NCBI GenBank assembly: GCA_050942995.1
Contig: JBMNOI010000117.1
Span: forward strand, 1-11,919
Reading direction: 5' to 3'
Origin: JBMNOI01 sp050942995
GTDB taxonomy: Bacteria > Chloroflexota > Anaerolineae > UBA1429
Length of the DNA: 11,919 nucleotides
Under the pieces are notes generated by a model that did no database searches, was not told where the DNA came from, and worked only from the letters and a program-made list of their open reading frames with translations. The position numbers and the translations under genes are program-made. Below are positions 5,829 through 11,719 of this stretch, piece by piece; position 1 is the stretch's first letter, and every line of letters begins with the position of its first letter.

Positions 5829-6849
5829 TCGTTCTAATCACCTTCCCTGCCGGTGGGCTGGGCTCGGCGGCCCATCTGAGCGTGCGTGGCGGAGTACTGC
5901 AAGTGTTCGAGATTCCGGCGCAGATCGACCTGCCCGATCCCCCACCGCCACCCTCGTGTGTGGCAGAGTGCCTCGAGATCGAATATCTCGGCGCGTCGGG
6001 CACGCCCGACAACACCACCCTGGAATTTCGCATCACCAATAATTGCGACCAGGGAGTCAACCATGTTGTCCTGGGTACCGGCGCCTGGACGCGCATCACC
6101 CCCGTTGACAAGAGCGTTTATACCTCGCCGCAAGGCCGAAAATACGACGTGAAGTGGACCGGGACCGGGGGGGCAGCCCGGGTTCGTCGGCATCCAGTAC
6201 TCGCCAAAGGGGGAGCGGTTATGCCCTGGGCGAGGATGATATCTTCAAGCTGACGGTTGGGAATTTCGACCCGACGCAGACGATGACCATCGACTTTCAC
6301 GCGGGCAAATACAAGATTCAGGTTGATTTCAGCCTCACCTCTGGTTGTGTGGCGGATTCGCTCCGCCTCATCGTCGTGCGCGAGTCCGACGAATTCGGCG
6401 ATCTCGAGATGCCCGGGACAGGGCGTTCCACGCCGGATGAGACGCCGCCGGCTGTAGGGGAAGGGGTGACGCCGGAGGAAACGCCGCAGCCCGAAGAAAC
6501 CGGGACGCCTCCGGCAACAGAGACTCCGGAACCTGCCGAGTCGGCCGAGCCGACCGACACGCCAGAGCCGGAGGAGACAGAGACACCGGTAGACACCGGA
6601 CTCTCCGGGCCAGAGGAAACGCCTGTGACGGAGATGCCTCCACCGACCGGGGACACTGAGCCGACCGAGACGCCAGCGGTGGACGACTCGCCGACACCCG
6701 ACGAGACACCGACGGAGATCCCCGCTCCGCCCGATGAGGAGGAGCCTCCGGTAGAGACCGGGACGCCGGAACAAACGGGAGAACCCGAGCCTGAAGAAAC
6801 CCCGACGCCGGAGGAACTCCCTCCACCGGACCGGGAAGAGGGAGAGTAG
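5801..6849 (+). pseudogene. Secreted protein with SipW-type signal region and Pro/Thr/Glu-rich tail; two frameshifts
   Basis: Starts at ATG 5801 with GGAGGAG at 5789-5795. Residues 1-24 are a signal segment, then HLSVRGGVLQ, the motif shared with the two small secreted proteins. A beta-rich domain with TLEFRITNNC and KYDVKWTGTG follows. At 6167-6173 seven G shift the frame: removing one gives GQPGFVGIQYSPKG in the next frame. At 6209-6213 five G shift it again: removing one gives SGYALGEDDIFKLTVG, and the frame then runs to TAG 6849. The repaired protein is about 348 residues. Its last 140 or so are low-complexity Pro, Thr and Glu, like a wall-spanning or glycosylated stalk. No membrane anchor or sorting motif closes it. 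As written, the first frame ends at 6253. Both breaks sit in G runs, so sequencing error or slipped-strand variation is likely. By context it is the third substrate of the signal peptidase. Confidence 0.8.
6430..6846 (+). repeat. Degenerate Pro/Thr/Glu codon repeat encoding an acidic stalk
   Basis: About 139 codons of imperfect TPEPEET / ETP units, written with varied codons and lacking hydrophobic stretches. The net charge is strongly negative. Such tails occur often in secreted Chloroflexota proteins as flexible or O-glycosylated linkers. Here it forms the C terminus. Confidence 0.75.
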
Positions 6850-6893
6850 AGGAAGCGCGCGCCGGAGAATGACGCGCTACCGCGCGATCGATA

Positions 6894-6927
6894 CAAAAGG
6901 CAGGAGCGAAGCCGACTCGCTCCTGCC
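6894..6927 (-). terminator. Terminator of the META lipoprotein gene, possibly bidirectional
   Basis: GGCAGGAGCGA (6899-6909) pairs perfectly over 11 bp with TCGCTCCTGCC (6917-6927) around a seven-base loop. Read on the minus strand the stem is followed by TTTTG (6898-6894), so it terminates the lipoprotein gene ending at 6977. The plus side has only TCTCG, so it would stop the convergent secretion locus less well. Confidence 0.8.
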
Positions 6928-6976
6928 TCTCGTATTCCCTTCCGAAGGTCCGGACAGATCTGACAGTATCCCCGCG

Positions 6977-7414
6977 CTATTGTGCCGCCGCAAAGACCAG
7001 GATCGTTGTCCCCGCCGCGTCGATGATCTCGAGCCGGTCGCCGCTTACGCGGTAACCTTCGGTCTGGCGCAGCGTGTCCAGAAAGGCCGTCTCCTGTGCC
7101 ATCACCTCTTCATCCACGCACAGACGCAGCGTGCTGACGATCTCTCCAAAGGTCAGGGTGCCGTCCTCGGCGGTATAGTCGCCGCCGTAGCTGTTGCAGC
7201 CGGCATCGCCGCCCGCGTTGCTATCGTCAAAGACCAACGTGACCTCCGGGTCATCCAGTGCAGGCCGGCCGTTTATCTCGGTCAAAACCCATTGAGTACC
7301 CGCCAGTGAGGGCTGGTCGGTGGTCCCCGGTGCGGCGCCCTCGACGCCGCACGCGCTGAGCGTCAGCGCCGCCAGTAGCGCGGCCAGGATGACAAGGGTC
7401 GATATGCGATGCAT
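6977..7414 (-). CDS. META domain lipoprotein (HslJ-like)
   Basis: A 145-residue lipoprotein. Its signal peptide ends in the lipobox LSAC (Cys22 becomes the lipidated N terminus), followed by a short linker and one META domain. Family marks are LAGTQWVLTEINGRP (37-51), AGCNSYGGDY (71-80) and STLRLCVDEEVMAQETAFLDTL (94-115), which parallels the conserved helix of HslJ where M-x-x-E-x-x-F-L-x-x-L recurs. META proteins are small beta-barrels of the cell envelope. HslJ is linked to heat shock and novobiocin resistance, but most members have no known activity. The start is ATG at 7414, with AAAGGAG six bases away (7421-7427). The stop is TAG, with a terminator just beyond. It is transcribed alone, convergent with the secretion locus. 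Confidence 0.92.
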   Translation of the reverse strand: MHRISTLVILAALLAALTLSACGVEGAAPGTTDQPSLAGTQWVLTEINGRPALDDPEVTLVFDDSNAGGDAGCNSYGGDYTAEDGTLTFGEIVSTLRLCVDEEVMAQETAFLDTLRQTEGYRVSGDRLEIIDAAGTTILVFAAAQ

Positions 7415-7650
7415 ATCATTCTCCTTTCGACGCTTATTCTACACTATAGACGCCGGCCGGCGGCGAGAGGTTCCCATCATCGCGGTCGGATGGGCAGAAC
7501 GTTTCACACGCGCCCGGCCAATTTGGCGCGGACGTTATGTGGTAGTAGCATGAGTTCTTGCATGAACGGGTACGATCTCGTATACGCAAGGCTGAGCACT
7601 CGCCCGGGCCGTTTGCGAACGGTCCCTTACCCGAATATTGGAAGAGCGCC
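7415..7650. other. Divergent intergenic region with leader hairpin
   Basis: This separates the leftward lipoprotein gene from the rightward metallopeptidase gene. It holds a plausible plus promoter (separate entry) and, in the resulting leader, a hairpin GGGCCGTT-TGCG-AACGGTCC (7606-7625, one G-T pair). A minus-strand TATAGT (7443-7448) could be a -10 for the lipoprotein, but I find no matching -35. No gene is supported here. Confidence 0.5.
7558..7586 (+). promoter_or_regulatory. Predicted sigma70-type promoter for the HExxH gene
   Basis: TTGCAT (7558-7563), a 17-base spacer and TATACG (7581-7586). The expected start near 7593 would leave a leader of roughly 58 bases carrying one hairpin before ATG 7651. 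The -10 is imperfect, so this is tentative. Confidence 0.45.
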
Positions 7651-8520
7651 ATGTCGTCGGTATGTGTCGTCCCGGCATACCGGGGCGTCGAGGACTATCT
7701 TGCCGCCGCCCGCGCCTGTTCTACCCCTTCCGATGAAACGTTGTCGGCGCTATGGCGCGAGCATGTCGTCGATCCCACCTGGGATGCCTGGGGCGCCGGG
7801 TAGTTCAACGCCGAGCGGGCCTATGCCCATGTGGAGCAACCGATAACCGATCTGGATGCGCTGAGCGTCGAGATGGCACTGTTCGCCCGGGCCGATGTGG
7901 AGGCGGTGGTCACACAATGCTATGGCGAGATCGTCGCCCATCTCCCCTCCCCTGATACTGAGGAGGGCGTGGTGTGCATCTATCCATTGGATCCCGCCGC
8001 CCGACAGGTGCGCGAGTCGATGGGCGGTGTGGTGGGCGAATGCGTGGGCGGCAACATCCTGTTGCGCCTGTATCCCGATAACGACTTGGCTCGCTGGTTG
8101 CCCTACCACCTCGCCCACGAATATCACCACACCCTGTGGGGCTACCACTACTTTTATCTGCAGGGGCACGATGCGCCTGATCTGCTGGCCCTCATCGTCA
8201 GTGAGGGAGCGGCCGATTCCTTTGCCCACATGCTCTACCCGGATGTCGACGTGCCCTGGGTGCGCGCCCTTGCGCCCGATCAGGAGGCGGCTCAATGGGC
8301 GGCGCTGCGCCATCATCTGGCCGAACCCGGCGGCCCCCTGTACGAGCGATTCATGTTCGGCGATGCCAAGGCGGGCACGCCGCCCTTTACCGGCTATACC
8401 ATCGGCTATCACATCGTACAGCGCTATCTGCGGGCGCGGCCCGAGCAGCGCCCGGATGAGTGGCTGGCGGTGGACCCATGGGAGATGCTGGCGGTCGGCG
8501 GATATGACGGCGCGCTGTAG
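7651..8520 (+). pseudogene. DUF2268-like HExxH zinc metallopeptidase, interrupted by an in-frame TAG
   Basis: Read through the stop, the gene encodes about 289 residues. Composite numbering from ATG 7651 puts the zinc motif HEYHH at 156-160 and the third ligand, Glu185, in SEGAADSFA, the gluzincin arrangement typical of DUF2268 predicted Zn proteases. The C-terminal part includes GYTIGYHIVQRYL and is followed by TAG 8520. At codon 51 (7801-7803) a TAG breaks the frame, yet the frame is open on both sides and reads naturally: DPTWDAWGAG, stop, FNAERAYAHV. A single change from GAG or CAG explains it. Without readthrough, only a fragment from GTG 7831 (229 residues, no Shine-Dalgarno) would carry the active site. 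GGAAGAG at 7640-7646 supports the 7651 start. There is no signal peptide, so it is probably cytoplasmic. The kinase-like gene follows 57 bases later. Confidence 0.78.
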
Positions 8521-8577
8521 CGGCGATATCCTGAGGGACGGTGATTCCCCCCACTCTGCGAATGGGATGGAGGCATA

Positions 8578-9549
8578 ATGTACGAGATCGCCGGCGAGGT
8601 GCTGGCGGCGGGGGCCGCGTTATATGGCGTCGATACTGATGCTCTGAGCTACATCGGCGGTATGGACGGTCGTGTCTATGGCTATGCCCGCGGCGGGCGC
8701 GAATATGTGCTCAAGCTGGCTCCCATGGATGCCGGACGCCTGAGCGCATTGAACGAGCAGCTCGATTTTATGCGCTATCTGGCCGACGGCGGCGTGCGCC
8801 TGGCCCGGCCGGTGCCCTCGCTCGGTGGGCGACTGGTAGAGACGCTGCCCTCAGGAGACGTCACCCTGGCGGTCATGGCCTTCGACCGGGCGCCGGGCAG
8901 GCATGTGGATGCCGGGAATCCCGCCGTGTGGAACGGCGCCCTCTATCGCAACTGGGGGCGTACCATGGGGCGCATGCATGCCCTCAGCCGACGTTACACC
9001 CTGCGTCCCGATACGGCTCTGCCCGACTGGCGCGGCGAGATGACATGGTTCGCCGAATGGTGCGATGACGACGCCGTGCGCGACCGTTGGATCGAACTAT
9101 GGCGCTATCTGGAGACGCTGCCTCGCACCGACGATTGCTTTGGGCTGATTCATAACGACCTGCATCCCGCGAATTTCGTCGTCGACGATGATGGACAGAT
9201 CACGGTGCTCGATTTCGACGTCTGCAACCGTCACTGGTTCGCCACCGATATCGGCATCGCTCTGTACCACGCTCTATGGGCGAGTGCGGGCCGCGATAGG
9301 CGCAGCCGGGAGGAGTATGCCGCCGAGTTCCTGCGCTGCTTTATGGCTGGTTATTCGGAAGAGAATATCCTGGATGCCGTATGGATCGAACGACTGCCCC
9401 ATTTCCTCAAATACCGGCAGATACTGCTCTGGATCGTATTCTCTCACGAGTGGGACGGGGGGAATGACTGGCAGCGAGCCGAGCTGGTGCGCTGGCGACG
9501 GCGCATCGTCGACGGTGAGCCGGTGGTCGATCCCGCCTGTCTGACGTAA
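8578..9549 (+). CDS. Aminoglycoside phosphotransferase (APH)-fold kinase
   Basis: A 323-residue protein of the APH/choline kinase family. The ATP-binding lobe includes EYVLKLA with Lys46 as the likely nucleotide-contact lysine. The catalytic loop is IHNDLHPANFVV (191-202), with Asp194 as base and Asn199 for magnesium. The metal-binding aspartate is in VLDFD (Asp212, residues 210-214). These match antibiotic kinases, homoserine kinase type II, fructosamine kinase-like and methylthioribose kinase-like proteins, and the exact small-molecule substrate cannot be chosen from sequence. The start is ATG 8578 with GGAGG at 8569-8573. It follows the metallopeptidase-like gene closely on the same strand, so the two are likely co-transcribed. 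The stop is TAA, and a large palindrome lies downstream. Calling it an antibiotic resistance gene would go beyond the evidence. Confidence 0.88.
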   Translation: MYEIAGEVLAAGAALYGVDTDALSYIGGMDGRVYGYARGGREYVLKLAPMDAGRLSALNEQLDFMRYLADGGVRLARPVPSLGGRLVETLPSGDVTLAVMAFDRAPGRHVDAGNPAVWNGALYRNWGRTMGRMHALSRRYTLRPDTALPDWRGEMTWFAEWCDDDAVRDRWIELWRYLETLPRTDDCFGLIHNDLHPANFVVDDDGQITVLDFDVCNRHWFATDIGIALYHALWASAGRDRRSREEYAAEFLRCFMAGYSEENILDAVWIERLPHFLKYRQILLWIVFSHEWDGGNDWQRAELVRWRRRIVDGEPVVDPACLT

Positions 9550-9687
9550 TGTGGGGCGGATCTCCCGCGCCGCATACCTCGTAGAGGGGGGCGCCACCGA
9601 GACGGTCGTTCTCGTGAGCGGGATAAAAGCCGGGAGCCCGATCGATATTCTGGCGGGGAGATAGGGACGGCGAATATACGCCGGTCG

Positions 9688-9724
9688 CATCAACGAGACG
9701 CGGCATGCCGCGTCTCGTTTGATG
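9688..9724. terminator. Near-perfect palindrome between convergent genes, likely bidirectional terminator
   Basis: The 28-base core (9692-9719) is a perfect palindrome centred in GCATGC. Outer CATC/GATG pairs extend it past a one-base bulge. Short T runs leave the stem on both sides (CGTTTG rightward, CGTTG leftward). It lies between the kinase gene, ending at 9549, and the cupin gene, ending at 9764 on the other strand. Confidence 0.65.
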
Positions 9725-9763
9725 TTGCCAGCCCTGTGCCCTCGGAGATGGGCGATGTCTTTG

Positions 9764-10096
9764 CTATTCCACCGGCTCCCACCAGAGGGCGAACCAGTAG
9801 AGCTCGTCGTTCGAGGGGTTGCGCACGGTATGATAGGTGTCGGGCGGAATCTCGACCACGTCTCCGGCCTCTACCGGATGTTCCTCATCGCCCACCACCA
9901 CAACGCCGCGCCCTTTGTGGAAGAAGTAGATCTCTTCCGTGGGATGAGCGTGGCCCTCCATGTCGTGCCCGGGCTGCAAATAGCCCCAGGCGTGATCAAA
10001 GGGCGCCCTTACACCCGGTGGCAACACATCCATAGCCAGAATGGTGTCGTTATGCGCCGGTTGAGCCTTTTTCTTGTCGAACCGTGCGATATTCAT
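9764..10096 (-). CDS. Single-domain cupin protein
   Basis: A 110-residue small beta-barrel protein of the cupin_2 type. Motif 1 is GHAHPTEEIYFFHKGRG (48-64), with metal-ligand candidates His49, His51 and Glu55. Motif 2 is AGDVVEIPPDTYHTVRN (77-93), with His89. All four usual ligands are present, so it should bind a metal. One-domain cupins act as isomerases, dioxygenases or sensors, and none can be chosen here. The start is ATG 10096, with GGAGG ten bases upstream (10107-10111). Upstream in-frame codons exist, but they overlap the ligase gene and encode nothing family-like. It begins 25 bases after the stop of the ligase, so the two form one operon. The stop is TAG. Confidence 0.9.
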   Translation of the reverse strand: MNIARFDKKKAQPAHNDTILAMDVLPPGVRAPFDHAWGYLQPGHDMEGHAHPTEEIYFFHKGRGVVVVGDEEHPVEAGDVVEIPPDTYHTVRNPSNDELYWFALWWEPVE

Positions 10097-10121
10097 GGCG
10101 CCTGATCCTCCATAATGGGGA

Positions 10122-11375
10122 CTAGATAAATCGCCGCAGATGGGCCATCCAGCCGGTACGCACCCGGGGCTCGACATCGTCGCCAAAACAAAGGCCGAAC
10201 ACCGTGCCCATGCGCCGCAATGCGGCCTGCGCCTCGCCGACATCCTGTCCTCTGGCGGCGGCATCGATAATGCGTTCGGATAGCCCACGCATCGCGGCCA
10301 GCGCTCCCCGGGTGTTCAGATTATTGTTCAACGCCCCGGTAAAAGCTTCCAACGCGTCGTCGGCATCCAGCGCCGCGCCGGCGCCGCCGGTGGCCCGGAC
10401 GGCCCGTTGCAGCGTAGCGGCCATGGCATCGGCTGGCTCCAGCTCGGCGGCGTCATATTCCCATGCCTCATAATAGGGGTGCGAATTCACCAGGATGCGC
10501 ACCGCATCGGGGGTATGCTTCTGCAACAGGTCGCGCACCCAGATGAGGTTGCCCAACGACTTGGACATCTTTTCGCCCTGGTAGCGTACCATGGCGGCGT
10601 GCATCCAGAATCGGGCAAAGAACGACTCGCCCGTTATCCCGCACGACTGGGCCGCCTCACATTCGTGGTGGGGGAAAGAGAGATCTCCCCCGCCGCCGTG
10701 TACGTCGATGGTATCGCCCAAGAACTTGATGGCCATGGTCGAACATTCGATATGCCAGCCGGGTCGGCCCATGCCCCAGGGGCTCTCCCATGCGGGCTCG
10801 CCGGGTTTTTGCGCCTGCCACAGAACGAAATCCAGCGGATCGCGCTTGAGCGGATCGCCGGGGAAATTGCCCCGTTCGTTGGCGGTGGGCAGCCACTCGT
10901 CCTCGGGCAGGCCCGATATCTGGCCGAAATCGGGGTTCGAGGCCACGTGGTAGTAGACGTGCCCGTCGACCACATAGGCGTGTCCCTTGTCGATGAGGGT
11001 CTGGATCGGGCCGAACATGTCGGAGATTACGTCGGTGGCGCGGGGGAAAACATCCGGTGGGCGCACATTCAGAGCGCACATGTCCTCGATAAAGTGGCGT
11101 GTCCAGCGGTTGCCCAGCTGCAACCAGTCATCGCCCACCTCGCGACTCTTACGGATGATGTCATCGTCGATATCGGTGACATTCTGCACGTAACGCACCG
11201 GATATCCCAGATATTCCCAGTAGCGGATCAACACGTCAAAGCTCAGATAAGTAAAGGCATGGCCGAGATGAGTCGTGTCATACGGCGTGATGCCGCAAAC
11301 ATAGATGGTTGCCGTATCGCGCAGAGGGGTAAACGGTTCCAATCTGCGGCTCTGGTTGTTGTATAATTTCAACAA
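10122..11375 (-). CDS. Cysteinyl-tRNA synthetase family ligase, short MshC-like form
   Basis: A 417-residue class I synthetase-fold enzyme that activates cysteine with ATP. Cys27, Cys211, His236 and Glu240 correspond to the zinc ligands that hold the cysteine thiol in E. coli CysRS (Cys28, Cys209, His234, Glu238). The HIGH-type motif is THLGHA (35-40) and the KMSKS loop is EKMSKSLGN (268-276). RPGWHIECS and DVHGGGGDLSFPHHE are classic. YVCGITPYDTTHLGHA resembles the mycothiol ligase MshC more than the usual CGPTVYD-HIGN of CysRS. The chain ends near the DALR region and lacks the C-terminal tRNA-recognition tail, again as in MshC (about 412 residues). It may therefore join cysteine to an amine other than tRNA, or be a divergent CysRS. 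The start is TTG 11375, ten bases after AAAGGGAG; MLKLYN is the usual family N terminus. Confidence 0.88.
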   Translation of the reverse strand: MLKLYNNQSRRLEPFTPLRDTATIYVCGITPYDTTHLGHAFTYLSFDVLIRYWEYLGYPVRYVQNVTDIDDDIIRKSREVGDDWLQLGNRWTRHFIEDMCALNVRPPDVFPRATDVISDMFGPIQTLIDKGHAYVVDGHVYYHVASNPDFGQISGLPEDEWLPTANERGNFPGDPLKRDPLDFVLWQAQKPGEPAWESPWGMGRPGWHIECSTMAIKFLGDTIDVHGGGGDLSFPHHECEAAQSCGITGESFFARFWMHAAMVRYQGEKMSKSLGNLIWVRDLLQKHTPDAVRILVNSHPYYEAWEYDAAELEPADAMAATLQRAVRATGGAGAALDADDALEAFTGALNNNLNTRGALAAMRGLSERIIDAAARGQDVGEAQAALRRMGTVFGLCFGDDVEPRVRTGWMAHLRRFI

Positions 11376-11383
11376 AGTACCAT
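11369..11383 (-). CDS. Possible four-codon leader peptide (MVLC) overlapping the ligase start
   Basis: ATG GTA CTT TGT TGA lies immediately before and overlapping the ligase start. Its stop overlaps the TTG TTG start region, which would suit translational coupling. It contains a cysteine codon next to its stop, upstream of a cysteine-activating enzyme. AAAGGGAG is very close (two bases, or four if AAGGG is the core), which weakens it. It may be chance. Confidence 0.3.
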   Translation of the reverse strand: MVLC

Positions 11384-11385
11384 GT

Positions 11386-11393
11386 CTCCCTTT
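11386..11393 (-). promoter_or_regulatory. Shine-Dalgarno site deciding the TTG start of the ligase
   Basis: AAAGGGAG on the minus strand lies ten bases before TTG 11375 and 13 before the alternative TTG 11372. No ATG or GTG lies in frame nearby, so the TTG start is accepted. Confidence 0.7.
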
Positions 11394-11436
11394 GGGTGAT
11401 CGCCTGACAAGATATAAAAGGCCATTTCAGGAGAGT

Positions 11437-11466
11437 ATTGTACCGGTATAAAGGCTTTGTGGTCAA
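11437..11466 (-). promoter_or_regulatory. Sigma70-type promoter of the ligase-cupin operon
   Basis: On the minus strand TTGACC (11466-11461), an 18-base spacer and TACAAT (11442-11437) make a good housekeeping promoter. The start near 11430 gives a leader of about 55 bases before the ligase. No T-box motif is present in that leader. Confidence 0.75.
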
Positions 11467-11481
11467 GCGCAGCATATGGAT

Positions 11482-11519
11482 CGGCGCCGATGGGTGGGTA
11501 TCCTTACCCATCGGCGCCG
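11482..11519. repeat. 14-bp inverted repeat just upstream of the ligase promoter
   Basis: CGGCGCCGATGGGT (11482-11495) pairs perfectly with 11506-11519 around a ten-base spacer. It ends 16 bases from the -35 element. No T tract follows on either strand. It could be an operator or a stem ending the upstream gene's message. Confidence 0.6.
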
Positions 11520-11576
11520 GCTCTGGCAGGACTCGTCATCTGCGGTGAGATGTCTCTGCCGGATTTGATCGCTCGC

Positions 11577-11633
11577 GTGTCGCTCCCGGAGCATGCTCGA
11601 GTGACGAGCCGCCGCACGTGGATGCGGCGACAC
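11577..11633. other. Cluster of short hairpins in the spacer
   Basis: GTGTCGC (11577-11583) can pair with GCGACAC (11627-11633), enclosing GCTCG-AGTGA-CGAGC (11595-11609) and a CGC/GCG stem. The alternative is a CGCCGC-ACGTGGAT-GCGGCG hairpin (11610-11629). A branched fold is possible. No gene or known RNA is recognised. Confidence 0.35.
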
Positions 11634-11658
11634 CGGGCACGGCAAGCGGGCCTGTATT

Positions 11659-11697
11659 TTATCCTGTTGTGGAGACTATGCCTCCACAACAGGATAA
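11659..11697. repeat. 16-bp perfect inverted repeat downstream of the right-edge gene
   Basis: TTATCCTGTTGTGGAG (11659-11674) pairs perfectly with 11682-11697 around the seven-base loop ACTATGC. It lies 22 bases beyond the stop of the minus-strand gene at the right edge, the right place for a terminator, but on that strand the stem is followed by AATAC with no T run. Confidence 0.65.
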
Positions 11698-11719
11698 ACA
11701 TCTGATATTCAAGCGTACT

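Noticed and set aside
5658..7803. Genome-wide recoding of TAG as an amino acid, for example pyrrolysine
   Set aside because: TAG ends most genes here cleanly, several right before terminators or the next ribosome binding site, and no pyl genes are visible. Local readthrough remains possible.
8578..9549. Antibiotic resistance kinase
   Set aside because: Only the general APH fold is visible. The substrate-specifying region does not identify any known resistance enzyme, and no resistance context is present.
10407..11366. Plus-strand open frame of 319 codons opposite the cysteine ligase
   Set aside because: It is the mirror of conserved ligase motifs, with no promoter, Shine-Dalgarno site or family resemblance of its own.
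11369..11460. T-box riboswitch in front of the cysteine ligase
   Set aside because: The leader is only about 55 bases from the predicted start site and lacks the conserved T-box core and antiterminator.
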